DNA from: Tubulanus polymorphus
Taxonomy: Eukaryota > Nemertea > Palaeonemertea > Tubulaniformes > Tubulanidae
Length of the DNA stretch: 64,000 nt
Direction of reading: 5' to 3'
Assembly: GCF_964204645.1 (NCBI RefSeq)
Contig: NC_134025.1
Coordinates: 17,764,001-17,828,000 of the forward strand
Under the pieces are notes generated by a model. It was given only the letters and a program-made list of their open reading frames with translations. It ran no database searches and was not told the origin of the DNA. The position numbers and the translations under genes are program-made. Shown piece by piece: positions 1 through 11,735 of this stretch (positions are counted from its first letter, which is position 1; the number at the start of each line of letters is the position of its first letter).

Positions 1-1248
1 ATCCATATTCTTAACCAATTACATGTATTGCATTGAACTACAGCTTAGCCAATGAGATTTGTCATGTGTCATCTTTTTAATCACCCACATGCATGTTTTA
101 ATCTGCTCAACACATTGGGCACCATGTAACAGCCTTTTTGGTGAGGCAGTTCTGAGTGTGGTAAATTTTGACAAATGATGCATTTAGTTTAAGTTTTTTG
201 CCGCAAAGGACAATTTAGCCAGTATTGTCGTAAGCATGTCGACATGCCAGGTATGGTACAATCAAAATCTCACCTGAAAATTCGATCACATTTAATCTCC
301 ACAAAAACCTTAATGTATGATATACCATAGACACTACAACACCAACAACATTTTGTCAATACTCAGCCAAACCAGAATTTGCCTTTTGCTGAAAAGTTTA
401 TCGGTATTTTCAAAAATTTTCCAGTAGTTCAAACCAGATGACGTTTTAAGAATCTGTTTAAATATGTAAAAAATATGTATTCGGCTAAGTTACGACGAAC
501 AAAAATTTTGTTTTCCCAACTTTTGACAATGTACTAGTGCGCCATCTTCATCTTAGCACTGATGGCGCACTAGCACAGTGTCATATTGAGAGTATAATTA
601 GAGTTTAGAAGTATGACTCCGAGAGATTTGAGAAAGAACGATGCAATTTGCCATAGAACTATGCAATTTGCCATAAAAATGATTAAGTCTTTCCGTTACT
701 AAATTTTTTTCAGTATTTTCAGGCATAAAGATCCGTAAAAGTTTTCTAACATGCGGTCCATGGACAATTAAACTTCGTTGAGAAAATCAGAAGTTTTGGA
801 AAAAGGAGCAAGAGTCCCACCTCCACCTCTTTCAAAAATCAGAAGTTTAATCTTTCAGCTCTATTCCGTGGCTATGGCAATAAACTACTGCTTTGTGAAG
901 TTTCAATAACCTATATACAATAGTTTGGAAGTCACAACAATTTAATTTCATTCAAATTAAAATCGTCTGGCACACACAGGATTTGAAATTAAAGCTGCTG
1001 GCAGGTTAAAGGTTGATTATCATTTAGAATTAAACCACTTGGTATTTAAAAGTTATGCTCATTTTCTGGGCTTAATTTCCCCAAGTTTAGCATGAGCTAA
1101 AAGATTTTCTAGTAATTCCTAACCCTTTTGCTGCGCACACGATTGCAGCACCCCGTACGTACCATATTTTCCCAAAAATTGTGGAGAATGTTGTATTTAG
1201 TGGTGGTGAATATTGAATGGAATATTGAATTGAATGGACAACGGATTA
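1..1248. other. AT-rich flank, no gene seen
   Basis: No convincing exon or conserved domain is visible on either strand. The stretch holds a 13-bp-arm hairpin at 534-573 and a short direct repeat of a 15-base phrase (ATGCAATTTGCCATA) near 643-675. It ends at the 7-bp target duplication of the next element. Confidence 0.5.
534..573. repeat. Short perfect hairpin
   Basis: CTAGTGCGCCATC at 534-546 is the exact reverse complement of the bases at 561-573, with a 14-base loop. It could be the end of a decayed inverted-repeat element. No partner copy was found nearby. Confidence 0.55.
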
Positions 1249-1468
1249 GTTAATTCAGGGAAGTGTGATGAGATGGAATACGGGCGCTTTTAATTGCCGG
1301 ATGTAGGCTATTCAATTCAGCCCGTACATCAAAGGTTACCGCAACAGCAGTAAGCTACCCTTATCGAGTGTGTGTTACCAGCTGAACACCAGTCAACAAC
1401 AACTTTGATTTGGTCGCAGAACAACCCGCAATAGTTTTAGCCCGATAAATGTTCTGCGATCGATACTA

Positions 1469-1478
1469 CGCATGCGCA
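1469..1478. promoter_or_regulatory. NRF1-like palindromic promoter motif
   Basis: CGCATGCGCA matches the core of the animal NRF-1 consensus (YGCGCAYGCGCR). It lies about 110 bases upstream of a good splice donor (AAAAAG/GTATGT, GT at 1580-1581), as expected for a TATA-less promoter driving a 5' untranslated exon of the zinc-binding gene inside the transposon. The site is seen; its function is inferred. Confidence 0.35.
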
Positions 1479-1957
1479 CTGCAGTTCATTGAACAACGTG
1501 GAAGTGGCTGTGTATACACATATTTTTCTTTAGAAAATCGGTTGAAATTCAACAATTTCTCGTAAAATTTGTCCAAAAAGGTATGTATTTTTATTCTTCT
1601 ATATCTCCGAAACCCGGTATCGGAACATTAAGTATTTATATTGTGATTAAAGTCTGTTTTTATGTGTTAAACATATGTTTTTGCCAGTTCGTTCCGATTC
1701 CGGGTTTAGCGTTATTTGGGCCTTGAAGATGTCAAATATTTCGGCCCAGACTCGCGCAGCTTTCGTTTCTGACGTCATGTTGCTATGTTACGACACAAAC
1801 ATATACACGAAGTGATCTTTAAAATGTGTATTTACTACATAATAATGTTACTTAATAACGCTTACATTAGGTCTACAAGTTATTGTCCCCCATATAAACC
1901 AAGTTGCCTAAATAGCATCGGCAATCTCATTTAATTAACCTTTTCTTGTTTTTAGTC

Positions 1958-2288
1958 ATGGATCTTTGTCGATTGTGTGGAAAAAATGCGAAACCTCCGG
2001 ATCGTCGTCCTATCGATAAAAATAATTTCAAAAGCCATGTGAAGGAGTTGTTCAACATTGATTTTGATGATGATACTGAACAGTACCCGATATATATCTA
2101 ATATGTGTCGTGTCAAATTACAAAAATGGCGTAAGAACAAAAACGTTAAAAAAACTGTCCCTGTGACTATCAAATTAAAACAATGGACATGTAAACCACT
2201 GGTTAATTCCAAGTCTGGACGGCGACGTATTTGTAGTCAAAATTTTATCGATCGATTTTCCATAATGTACTGCTGCCATTCCATTTGA
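1958..2288 (+). pseudogene. Cys-rich zinc-binding exon, RAG1-N/ZAD-like, frameshifted
   Basis: A polypyrimidine tract and AG (TTTTCTTGTTTTTAG) end at 1955, just before ATG 1958. A donor at 1580 suggests a spliced 5' leader with a 376-bp intron. The first frame gives 47 residues beginning MDLCRLCG and ends at TAA 2099-2101. The neighbouring frame, open to 2288, continues with CRVKLQKWRK and a further Cys near QWTC. This looks like one protein broken by a frameshift near 2095. The order CRxCG, a PxxK-FxxHVKELFxID-like middle, a second Cys pair with a KL..WRK tail, then W-x-C, resembles the zinc-binding segment N-terminal to the RAG1 core. It also loosely resembles insect ZAD domains. Similar N-terminal RAG1-like domains have been described on invertebrate transposons. 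The assignment is from pattern only. Confidence 0.45.
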
Positions 2289-2498
2289 ACTGAATTTAAA
2301 TACTCGATGGTTAATCACTTCAGTCATAGCCTTTTCCAAATATATAGTGTTCCTGCGAAAATAATAATAATGATTATTATTTTAACATGTACTTATCTGG
2401 ATTTTTTATATTATGTTTATATATTATTTTCTGTATTCGTTTATTATTTTATAACCTAAAAGGATTGTATTGATTATAAAAATAAATGTAAAAAATAC

Positions 2499-2789
2499 CT
2501 GTATGTGTGTTTTCTCGTGTTCAGATCGCAGTCTCTGGTCAGCTGAGCCTGAGAAGTAGCTATATGAAAAAGAAAAGGAAAGAATAAAGTGCCTGCAATT
2601 AGGTGGAAACTATTCCGATATTTCATTGATTCAAAAGGAATAACACTCACTAGAATCGGCCGAATTAGTTGATCCTGATCCAGAGGATTCCCTTAATATT
2701 TCCGTATCGATCTGAACCAATTCGTCACTATCAAAGAATAGTTCGTCAAAATCGTCATCATTTATAATTTCGTTGACAACCGTTGCCAT
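2499..2789 (-). CDS. Two-exon acidic N-terminal reading frame inside the transposon
   Basis: Exon 1 runs from ATG 2789 down to 2651 (139 nt) and encodes an acidic segment starting MATVVNEIINDDDFDELFF, rich in D, E and S. It ends at a strong donor (A/GTGAGT). Exon 2, 2559 to 2499 (61 nt), follows a long pyrimidine-rich acceptor (CTTTTTCATATAG) and ends at CAG/GTATTT. The phases match: the joined frame stays open and reads on through a basic stretch ending near NTRKHTYR. No third exon could be assigned, so the product is incomplete. Acidic N-termini like this are common on transposon-encoded proteins, but no family was recognised. It is antisense to the zinc-binding exon of the same element. 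Confidence 0.4.
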
Positions 2790-2903
2790 TTTAATACAGC
2801 GGAAAGAACCGATATCACGATTGATAAAACACTATATCCGTCTGAAGCGATGTAGAGATCGCACAATGATAACGAAAAAGTCCAAAAATGTTAGTAGTAT
2901 ATT

Positions 2904-2938
2904 CAACGTTTCGTCTATGTCCTAATAGTCATCTTCAG
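2904..2938 (-). ncRNA. Hammerhead-like core motif, Penelope-type relic
   Basis: On the minus strand this reads CTGAAGATGACTATT, then a short partly self-complementary stretch, then GACGAAACGTTG. CTGANGA followed by a stem and GAAA is the conserved core of hammerhead ribozymes, which are known in the terminal repeats of Penelope-like elements. The helix here is imperfect and no cleavage triplet was identified. It is more likely a decayed end of such an element than an active ribozyme. Confidence 0.3.
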
Positions 2939-3410
2939 AAATAATGAATACTACAGAAATTATGAGAGATATATACAATCCAGAGACAAAGAGACTAATT
3001 CAAGTAATCACAGATGATACAAACTAAAGGAAAATTAACGTAGAAACAGTTACACGCTAAAACAGATTAAAGAGAAGCAGTTAAGAGACAAACTAGGGGG
3101 CACTTAAATTTAAGACAATTGTGAATACAAGTTGATCGACTAAAATTGATGAGGGGAAATCAGGTTTGAGTTTAACCAGTTTACAGAGGAATTTTTATAT
3201 AAGTTTATTATGGGATGAAAAACCGATATTCGGAAACAACTGAATTATTACGGAGATTCCCGATCTCGCTGGTTATCGCTTATCGGCGCGTTACGTAACA
3301 AAGCGTTCGCCGACGAACCGTTATCGGCTTTAGGGCAATTACAACGCACATTCGACAAGAGCTGCACAATAGCGTCCGAATTCCATCTCATCACACTTCC
3401 CTGGTTAATT

Positions 3411-4885
3411 CAATATCGTTCGTTTATTTGCGAAAACCCACGGTGTCCTTTTATGTTACCCGTCGGAGTAGTTCCGATTATAAGAGCGTAAGCAAATCAA
3501 ATGCCCTGTCCCGAATATATTTTCAATTAAATTCTGATGTTGCATTATTATTGTGTAATGAAGTTTTGCATTGATGAGCAGATGAACAAGTGGACTCAAA
3601 GAAATTGTCCATAACCCACGTAATAGGCATTTTGATTTTTCAAAAATTTTTCAAACCCCCGCTCGGGACTTCGCACCAGCAGCTTTGCAAAAACGGAAGG
3701 TATGCCCTTTTTTCCTGATGTCGGACCAATACAAAAATGAAGGATACGTCACTGCCTAAATAAACAAACTATACACCAAATTAGAGATACGAATCAGGGT
3801 TACATTTCAGAATAACTTTCCTCGGTTCAGAATGGTGCGTTGAGGTCATGTGACCAATGTCAGCCACCATGATTTGAATTTACCACAGAAAATTTCTGGA
3901 ATCGAAGCCTTGAAAAATAGCAATCCTCAAAATAGAGCCAATTTCCATACAGAAATAGATAAATACACTTCTTTCCTATGGTATGATGACAAAAGAATTT
4001 ATTTGAACAAAATATTTCATAGAAATATGGTACAAAAATATAGAGCTCGACCATGAACAATATCATACTGGTGGGGTAATGTTTGATCCGAGTGGCCCCT
4101 GGGCAGATGATGATAAAAGCTGTCATTTGTGTTGTCCACTTCATCAGAATCAGTCTATGAAAGATTGAGAAACGATTTTGTGTTATCTACTTCAAATGAA
4201 ATCCTAATTGCTAACAAGATGTATCTAGGTCACTAGACTTAAGGTACCCCCTAGACCTACTGAATCAAGAGAGTTATCGAACTCTATTAATACCTTAATT
4301 AACAGATTATCCCACTCCTGATACCATATCAGAGCCATTCTCCCCATTTGAATTGAATATCATCTTTTCACTTCACTGACTGTTAGTCTCCATTTCAGTG
4401 CCATTTTGCCTTTTGTTTTACCACAAAAATTTGCCGAAAGTTCACAAAGCTTTTAAATTCTCTCACAAAATCTACCTGAGCACCACCTGGTAGATGTTTA
4501 CTAACACTAGGAAGCTTTCAAATGCATTAAGGTTAGAGTCCTGACATAATAATCTAATATTAAGTGGCCCACTTCGGGGAATAGGGGGCATATATTCTGT
4601 GTATGTTTTACTGGCTTCCTGGAAGGGGGTGCGTACTGAAAGGGTTAAAAGCAGAAGATTAACAGCCACAGCAAAAACTGAAAGAATGGTTGTACAACTT
4701 ATTCTATATGTATTGAAGATACCTCCTCTGTTTAATAGGGCCCTATGCGGCAAAATAGTAGATGGTGTTCGGGCGAAATAAATTATTTCACTAGGCCTGA
4801 AATGAATTAAATTAACATTTGAATTTGATAACTATCATAAAGACACACAAACGCTATTGAAAAAAAAAGTAGATGCCCAATTAAA
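3411..4885. other. No gene seen
   Basis: Short open frames on both strands near 3850-4150 and 4470-4780 have no recognisable domain and largely overlap one another on opposite strands. I see no splice-flanked exon. The stretch runs up to the first copy of the M1 repeat. Confidence 0.4.
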
Positions 4886-6264
4886 CTAGGGGTCCAGGGA
4901 CACAATGTCCACTTGGGACGTGGTTTCAAATGCTCAACAGTCTAACAATTTCAATACATAATGCCCCCTAGTAACCATATACAAAAACCAATGACCTTGA
5001 AACCCACCACAATCATAGAACATGTCAGCAGCTATGATTTTGTAATTGATTGTGACAAAAAAATATGCCTCGTTACCAATTTAATATGGAAATACTAAGT
5101 TATTCTACTATGCAAAACCCAATGACCTTAAAACTCACCACAATCGTAGTACATGTCATGAAATACAACTTTGCAATTGACCATGGTAACAAAATATGCC
5201 TAGGTACCAATCTAATAAGGAAATACTAAGCTATTCTACTATTCAACGCCCCCTGGTGACTATATGGAATAACTCATGTCCTTAAAAACTCACCACAATC
5301 ATAAACAATGTCATGAACTACAACTTTGCATTTGATCATGGTAACAAAATATGCCTAGGTACCAATCTAATAAGGAAATACTAAGTTATTCTACTATTCA
5401 ACGCCCCCTGGTAACCATATAGAATAACTAATGTCCTTAAAACTCACCAAAATTATGGAAGATGTCTTGAGCTACAACTTTGCAATTGATTGTGGTAACA
5501 AAATATGCATAGGTACAAATATTATATAGAAATACTAAGTTATTGCATTATTCAACGCCCCCTGGTGGTCACATACAAAAACCAATGACCTTGAAACTCA
5601 CCAAAATCATAGAACACGTTATGGGCTACAACTTTCCGATTGAATATAGTAACACAATATGCTTAGGTATGAATATAATGTGGAAAAACATTTTTCCACC
5701 TACAAATGAGTAATGATGACACCAAGATGGCCGCCAATTGTGTCATAATTGGCTGATCAAAAATACATGTCTCAGGTATAAAACATCCCTTCCCAAAGAA
5801 TACCCATCACAATGAGAAATGGCAAACCAGTAGGAAGCTATAGGAGTCAGAATTTGGCCCAAAATTGGGCACTAAAACGGTCATAGGACGGCCATCTTGA
5901 GTCCGATCGACACAATTTTTCTTATGTTGATGGACCCTTGGGAGGTACAAATATACACAAACAATCAAGGTAATTGATCAAAGCATCTTCAAAATATCCC
6001 TCGAAAACTTTGAAAATGTGTAAAAAGTGCTGATTTTGGCGAACAACAATGGCTGCCAGTCGGCCATCTTGAATCTGGCAGGGCCAGTTTTGGGGCTGAA
6101 GATGTGTCTAGGGTAGATACATGTATAAATCAAATATCAAGACATAACCTTGAACCGTCTTCAAAACTTCCCAAAATAACTGGATTCCGTCTACGGACGG
6201 ACAGACGATGGATGATAACTGAACGCAATAGCCCGCTGGGACTAAAGTCCCAAGTGGGCTAAAA
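4886..6264 (+). repeat. M1 repeat family, longest copy
   Basis: The copy starts CTAGGGGTCCAGGGACAC and ends with GGGACTAAAGTCCCAAGTGG followed by GCTAAAA. Near the start (GTCCACTTGGGA here, GCCCACTTGGGA in the 51-kb copy) and, inverted, near the end are subterminal inverted sequences. The last 30 bases also form a short stem (GGGACTAAAGTCCC). The 5' half is a minisatellite with a period of about 156 bp; its phrase CAACGCCCCCTGG recurs near 5243, 5399 and 5555. The 3' half carries several phrases of the form GGCCATCTTGA. The same arrangement is seen at 51025-52240, and fragments at 10906-11735 and 50640-50838. No coding capacity is seen; it is probably a non-autonomous DNA transposon. Confidence 0.7.
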
Positions 6265-7310
6265 ATTTTGCATAATACCTGATACAATGAAGCTCTGTTA
6301 CCCAATAATCATGGTTTTCCACTAAAGAAATCAGAGATGTAAGACTTCCGTTTTTTGACAGATTTCCGTTTTTTTTTTTTCATTTTCCTGGTAAAAAAAC
6401 ACAGTGAAATTGCATCTGAGAGCACTAACAATTTGAAAAATTTCCCAATTTTTCAGGATATCAACTATTTTCCTTTTTTTTTCTTTTGGCCACTTACATC
6501 TCTGATAAATCAACAAAAAACGCTTCTCACGTCAACGTCACTCAAGTGTTCCTACAATTTCAAAAGAATTTTGCGGGCTTTAGACATTGATGGAATAAAT
6601 CAAAATCAAAATTCCATCAACATCAGACCCAACATTGCCATACTTAACTGAGTTCGTACACTACATTAGATCATATTTGGCAAAAAAGAAGAAATTCACT
6701 TACCCACTTCACGTCAAAATGGCGTGTATTCCTTGTTAATCTAAACTGATTGTTTGCAGGGATGAGAACCAGGGATTATGAAAAAAGCGGGACTTTTGAT
6801 GAAAATTTCTGTTAATTACTAAAATTGCAGCTAAATTGCAACATAGGCACTAAGCTCAAAGTGGGGGTTCCCAGCATGATTTCCTCAACAGCCCTGTGTT
6901 AATTCTAGATGGCAGCACGAACTGGTCATTTTTTCACAGTAGTTTATATTGGCAATACCAGATGGCAGCACATAATGAAAATCTTTCGGCGAAGTACAGT
7001 CGCATGCTTAAATACTCGTGAGCCGAAACATAATACATAATGCCAGACACAGCAAACCTTCCACCCCCCCCCCCCCATCAATTTTTCAACGGATCTGGAC
7101 AATTTGGAGAGCTTGTTTTTTTAAATTTCTTATCACAAAAAGTGATAATTTCTTATCCCATGATGATGTCAAAAAGCACGATTATGTAGGTCGCCGCCTG
7201 AACCATTGAAGAGTGGTGATTATGTGGAAAACCACGTGATAGCCACAGATCACCAGGGAGACAAAGGTTTTTTTCGGAGCATATATTCGCGATAAAATAC
7301 TGAACTTTAA
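6265..7310. other. No gene; homopolymer tracts
   Basis: Contains T-rich and A-rich tracts near 6355-6500 and a run of 13 C at 7064-7076. The open frames here are low-complexity shadows on opposite strands. I see no domain. Confidence 0.45.
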
Positions 7311-7935
7311 ATGTAAGAACTGAGGAACGGTTATACAACCTTGAACAAAAATCTGCAGACGACAATAAAACACTGCAGGAATTCCAACTCACCCATGACC
7401 GAGAAATGCAAGAATTAGCTAATGAAAATTGTGGGCTACGTAAGCAGCTATTAGAAACAAAGAAACTAGCAGCGGAGAATAACCAGTACTCTCGCCGTAA
7501 TCATTTGCGTTTATATGGAATTGTTCAAACACCCGCCGAAAATTGCGTGCAATTAGTCGTAACTCTTTGAATGCCGGCCTCCAACTAAGTGATCATGAAA
7601 AAATTTGTTCGGAGAATATGGAAGTAGCCCATCGCGTTAAAAACAGATTCAAAACTACTGACGACACAAACACTAAACCGAAGAATATTCTTATACGCTT
7701 TCATGACCACAAGATCAGAGACAATATTATTTCGAAACGTGCACGTTTAAAAGACTCCGGATTATCAATTTGTGATGATCTGTGCCCGGAGATAGGAAAA
7801 CTTGTTAATAGAGCAATTAACTCGGGAATCTACGACAAAGTCTGGACCATGAATGGTAAGGTTGAGGTAGTAGTCGACAAGATGGTAAGAAAAAACGTAT
7901 CGATCTCTACGAACCACTGCCCAATTAAACAATGA
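7311..7935 (+). pseudogene. LINE-A ORF1 protein (L1-type ORF1-like), frameshifted
   Basis: The first part reads as a coiled-coil rich in E, Q, L and K and leads into the phrase NNQYSRRNHLRLYGI, a hallmark of L1-type ORF1 proteins also found on CR1/jockey-like LINEs. That frame stops at about 7549. The rest continues in another frame from about 7543 through VAHRVK and ILIRFHDHKIRDNI to a stop at 7933-7935, matching the ORF1 RNA-binding region and C-terminal part. ORF1p binds LINE RNA and acts as a nucleic-acid chaperone. The start is missing, and a stop precedes the first readable codon. The copy is inactive. It lies upstream of, and in the same orientation as, the LINE ORF2 below. Confidence 0.6.
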
Positions 7936-8704
7936 ACTCAAATTCACTGACTGTTATAACTATGCCTGCTATATAAATTGAACTATTGTGTACTACTCCA
8001 TAGCAAACTTCAATACAATCGGACGGTCAACTCGACTCATATTTTAAAAAAAAAATTATGAAACAGTTTTGCAGTATATCCGTCATTCTGTCTCAAACCT
8101 TTCAAAACCTTATGTACCGTATATCAATTTTACAGTCTATATCCACAGGTTACTCAGCAGTCTTCCACTGTCCATTATAAAATATAGAATATCTAACCAA
8201 CTTTAAACTGTACATTATAAACTAGTATCTTTGAGTGTATATAATGCTGAGTGTCAATAAGGATTTGAATTTTCTTAGATGTATCGCATATAAACAAATG
8301 TTTAATTACAGCAACATGTGAGAAATTCTAAATTTCCTCATTGCATTAGTAACTGACAAATTTGATCCTATTTTGTATCTAATATCCAATATATATTTAT
8401 CAATGCCCCTACCTTAAAACTAAATTAGATTTTTTCAGGTTGATCTAATAGCCTAATATGCAATAACAACTGGCCTCTTTTATTTCCGCCAATTGTTGAC
8501 GCCGGTCTAACCGGACCATCACATGACATTATTTATATCACTATGAAAGTTTTTCTCTGTATTTACGTACAGGTTTATTGAATATTTTCTATGTATCATA
8601 TTTCATTTTTACAATACCTTTCATTTCAACTCATCTCATCACCCTGTTGATTATTCACTTATATTCGCTGGTTGAACTAATATTAAAGTTTATCATTTTC
8701 AGAT
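7936..8704 (+). other. Spacer between LINE-A ORF1 and ORF2
   Basis: AT-rich sequence without an open frame of note. It is longer than a usual inter-ORF gap, so it may contain an unrecognised insertion or a large decayed part of the LINE. A TTTTCAG acceptor-like sequence precedes ATG 8705. Confidence 0.35.
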
Positions 8705-10881
8705 ATGTGTTTAGGAAACTTTGAACCAAAAGCACGCAATACACAAAATTTTGACAGTCTCCATTTAAATGACCTAACAGATGAGCAGTTATTTCTAAAT
8801 TATGATTCTCCATACAGTGAAATGCAAAATGTGAAGCAAGTTGATAACAATAGTTTGAATATCCTACAATACAACATACATAGCGTTCCGAGCAAACTTA
8901 ATGAGCTAAAAACTTTGATACATAAATTTAAAATGGCTAATATTGATATACATTTACTTCTTCTCTGTGATAGTCTACCCCTATGTCATTTACCAGGATA
9001 TGAACTTATAGAAAAACACAGAGACACTCGTAGTTGAGGAGGTGTTGCAATTTATCTAAATAAAAAACTCTCATTCAAACCTAGAGATGACCTAGGTATT
9101 TTTAAAGAGGGTAAACTTGAAACCTGCTTTGTTGAAATCTTATCGAAATCAGGTAAAGTCAGTGAAAATCTTATAGTCGGTGAGTTATACCATGTCCCTG
9201 GTACAGACGAACTAGACTTTTCCAGGATTATGAAACTATTTTGAATAAAGTGAAATCAGAAAGAAAGAAGGTCATAATCGGTATGGACCAGAACTTAGAT
9301 TTATTAAAACTAAATTAAAACTAAATATTCATAAAAACATAGCTAATTTCCTTGATATCAATATTTCTAATGATTTACTGCCAACAATATTTCGACCTAC
9401 TAGAATCACCCATAAAACAGCAACCCTCATTGATAACATCTACTTAAGCTCTAACTTACATAATAATTACAAATCTAATATAATCACTACATACTTATCA
9501 GATCATCTTCCTTGTTTTGTTTCTATTGCTGATCAAAATTCAAATACCAAAAATGTACCCACATTGTTAAGAAATTTAAATAAAGCTAATATTGACTTAA
9601 TTAAACAGGAACTATCCAATGTGGATTGGACCACAACAACAAATATGACGTGTGATGACAGTTATGACTTTATAGTTCAAAAAATTCAAGCATCATTGAA
9701 TCACTATGCTCCGCTTGAAATTGTGAAAAAACGACAATCTACACCTGTGGAACCCTGGATGTCATCTGGTTTAGTAAAGTGTTCTAGGAAATGTGATAAC
9801 TTGTTTAAGAAAACGTTAGATCTTCCTAAAACCAACCCCAAATATATACATTTTATAAACTACAGAAACCATTTTAATTACATTAAGAGAAAAGCAAAAC
9901 AGAATTATTATGCAAATAAGATACTTACTTCAAAAACGATAGTAGAAAATTGTGGAGTTTCATGAAACATTCTATTGGTAAGTTGAATAATAAATCTTCC
10001 TTCGTTGAATGTATAAAATTTCAAGGCAATAATATATCAGATCCAACATCTTTTTCAACATTTTTCAGTAAAATTGGAGAAGAATATGCTAACAAAATAA
10101 CAAATTCAAATAAACCCTTCACCGATTACCTAAAGACTCCTAATGATAACAATATATTTCTGAATCCAACTGACCCAAAAGAAATACTAACTCTGGTCAA
10201 ATCCCTACCAAATAAAAATAGCTCAGGATATGACGATATAAATAATACCCTGTTAAAAAATATTATTACTGCCATCAACCAACCATTAGCAAGCATTTTC
10301 AATAAATCTTTAAGTGAGGGAGTGGTGCCTGCAAACATGAAATTAGCTGAAGTTATTCCAATTGATAAGTCTAATGATAAAACCCTAACAACCAACTACA
10401 GACCAATTTCCCTCCTCCCTGTACTTTCTAAAATCCTAGAAAAGATTGTTTATGATAGATTATACAAATTTCTCTCAAAACAGAAATATAAACTTATATA
10501 CTATATAAAAGTCAATACGGATTCAGATCTAACCACTCATCAAGTCAAGCAATTATGGAATTATCAGGAAATATTTTAAAGGGATTTGAAAGGGGAAATT
10601 GTACTATGGGTCTATTTTTAGATCTTTCAAAAGCATTCGATTCTATAGATATGAACAAACTTTTAGTTAAACAGGAAAAATATGGTGTAAGGGGGGCCCC
10701 ACTAAATTGGTTTAGCAGTTATCTGACAAATAGACGTTTCTACATAAAAACTAATGAAACAAAATCAACAAGAGCCCCAAGGGGCACAATGGCCAGCCTG
10801 TCAGATTTGCTTTTTATAAATGATGTAATCTGTGGGTTATATTTATCAATATACACTCCCTGCTCAATGTCATTTACATAG
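8705..10881 (+). pseudogene. LINE-A ORF2: APE endonuclease and 5' part of reverse transcriptase
   Basis: Translation begins at 8705. NILQYNIHSVPSKL is the first motif of the APE-type endonuclease; GGVAIYLN follows after an in-frame TGA (9035-9037); GMDQNLDLL, TLIDNIYLSS and YLSDHLPC (the catalytic SDH) follow in shifted frames. The RT part starts near 10190 with GYDDINN, then NYRPISLLPVLSKILEKI, then MGLFLDLSKAFDSID (the first catalytic Asp) and YGVRGAPLNWFSSYL. The last readable box is a damaged RGTMASLSDLLFINDV; the catalytic YADD/FADD box is missing. There are at least one nonsense codon and three frameshifts. The style is CR1/jockey-like. The copy is cut off close to an M1 repeat at 10906. 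Confidence 0.75.
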
Positions 10882-10905
10882 TACAATCGTGTGTTAACAC
10901 AGACA

Positions 10906-11735
10906 GCAGGAGCGAATGTAATATAGAAATACTAAGTTATTGTATTGTTCAACGCCCCTGGTGGCCATATACAAAAACCAATGAGCTTGAAACTCACCAA
11001 GATCATAGACCATGTCATGAGCTACAACTTTCCAATTGATTGTGGTAGCAAAATATGCATAGGTACGAATGTAATATAGAAATACTAAGTTATTGTATTG
11101 TTCAACGCCCCCTGGTGGCCATAAACAAAAACCAATGAGCTTGAAACTCACCTCAATCATAGAACATGTCATGAGCTACAACTTTCCAATTAATTATGGT
11201 AGCAAAATATGCTTAAGTATCAAAATGATGTGGCTAAACTTTTTTTCCACCTACGAATGAGTACTGATGACCCCAAGATGGCCGCCAATTGCGTCATAAT
11301 TGCCTGGTCAAAAATACCCTCTCGGATATAAAAGATCCTTTAACAAAGAATACCCATTACAAATTGCAATGAAAAATGGCACACCATTAAAAAGCTACAG
11401 GACTCAGAATTCAGGCCAAAATTAACATTTTTGGGAACAAAAAAGGTCACAGGACGGCCATCTTGAGTCCGATCGACCCAATTTTTCTCATGCCGATGGG
11501 CCCTCGGGGGATACAAATATATACGAATGATCAAGGTTATTGATAAAAGTGTCTTCAAAATTTCCCTCGAAAACTTCTAAAATGTGTAAAAAGTGCTGAT
11601 TTTGGCGAACAACAATGGCTGCCAGTCGGCCATCTTGAATCTGACAGGGCCAGTTTTTGGCCTGAAGATGTGTCTAGGGTAGATACACGTATAAACCAAA
11701 TATCAAGACATTACCTTGAAGCGTCTTCAAAACTT
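10906..11735 (+). repeat. M1 repeat family, copy truncated at both ends
   Basis: Matches the interior of the M1 copy at 4886-6264: two minisatellite units with ACGCCCC(C)TGGTGGCC, then the segment with GGCCGCCAATTGCGTCATAA and GGCCATCTTGAGTCCGATCG. It lacks the starting CTAGGGGTCC and the terminal stem. It abuts the broken LINE-A on the left. Confidence 0.7.

Larger units (their letters stand above)
1256..3403. mobile_element. DNA transposon with 7-bp target duplication
   Basis: The left end starts CAGGGAAGTGTGATGAGATG and the right end is its reverse complement. The first 24 bases of the terminal inverted repeats match perfectly and similarity continues to about base 33 with two mismatches. 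GTTAATT occurs immediately outside both ends (1249-1255 and 3404-3410), a perfect 7-bp target-site duplication. The element is 2148 bp. It contains an apparent 5' exon and intron leading to a zinc-binding exon on the plus strand, and an acidic two-exon reading frame on the minus strand. No DDE transposase is visible, so the copy is probably non-autonomous. A 7-bp duplication with CA...TG termini would suit a P-like element, but the superfamily is not established. Confidence 0.8.

Noticed and set aside
6355-6651. 98-codon frame rich in Phe
   Set aside because: Caused by T-rich tracts; no domain.
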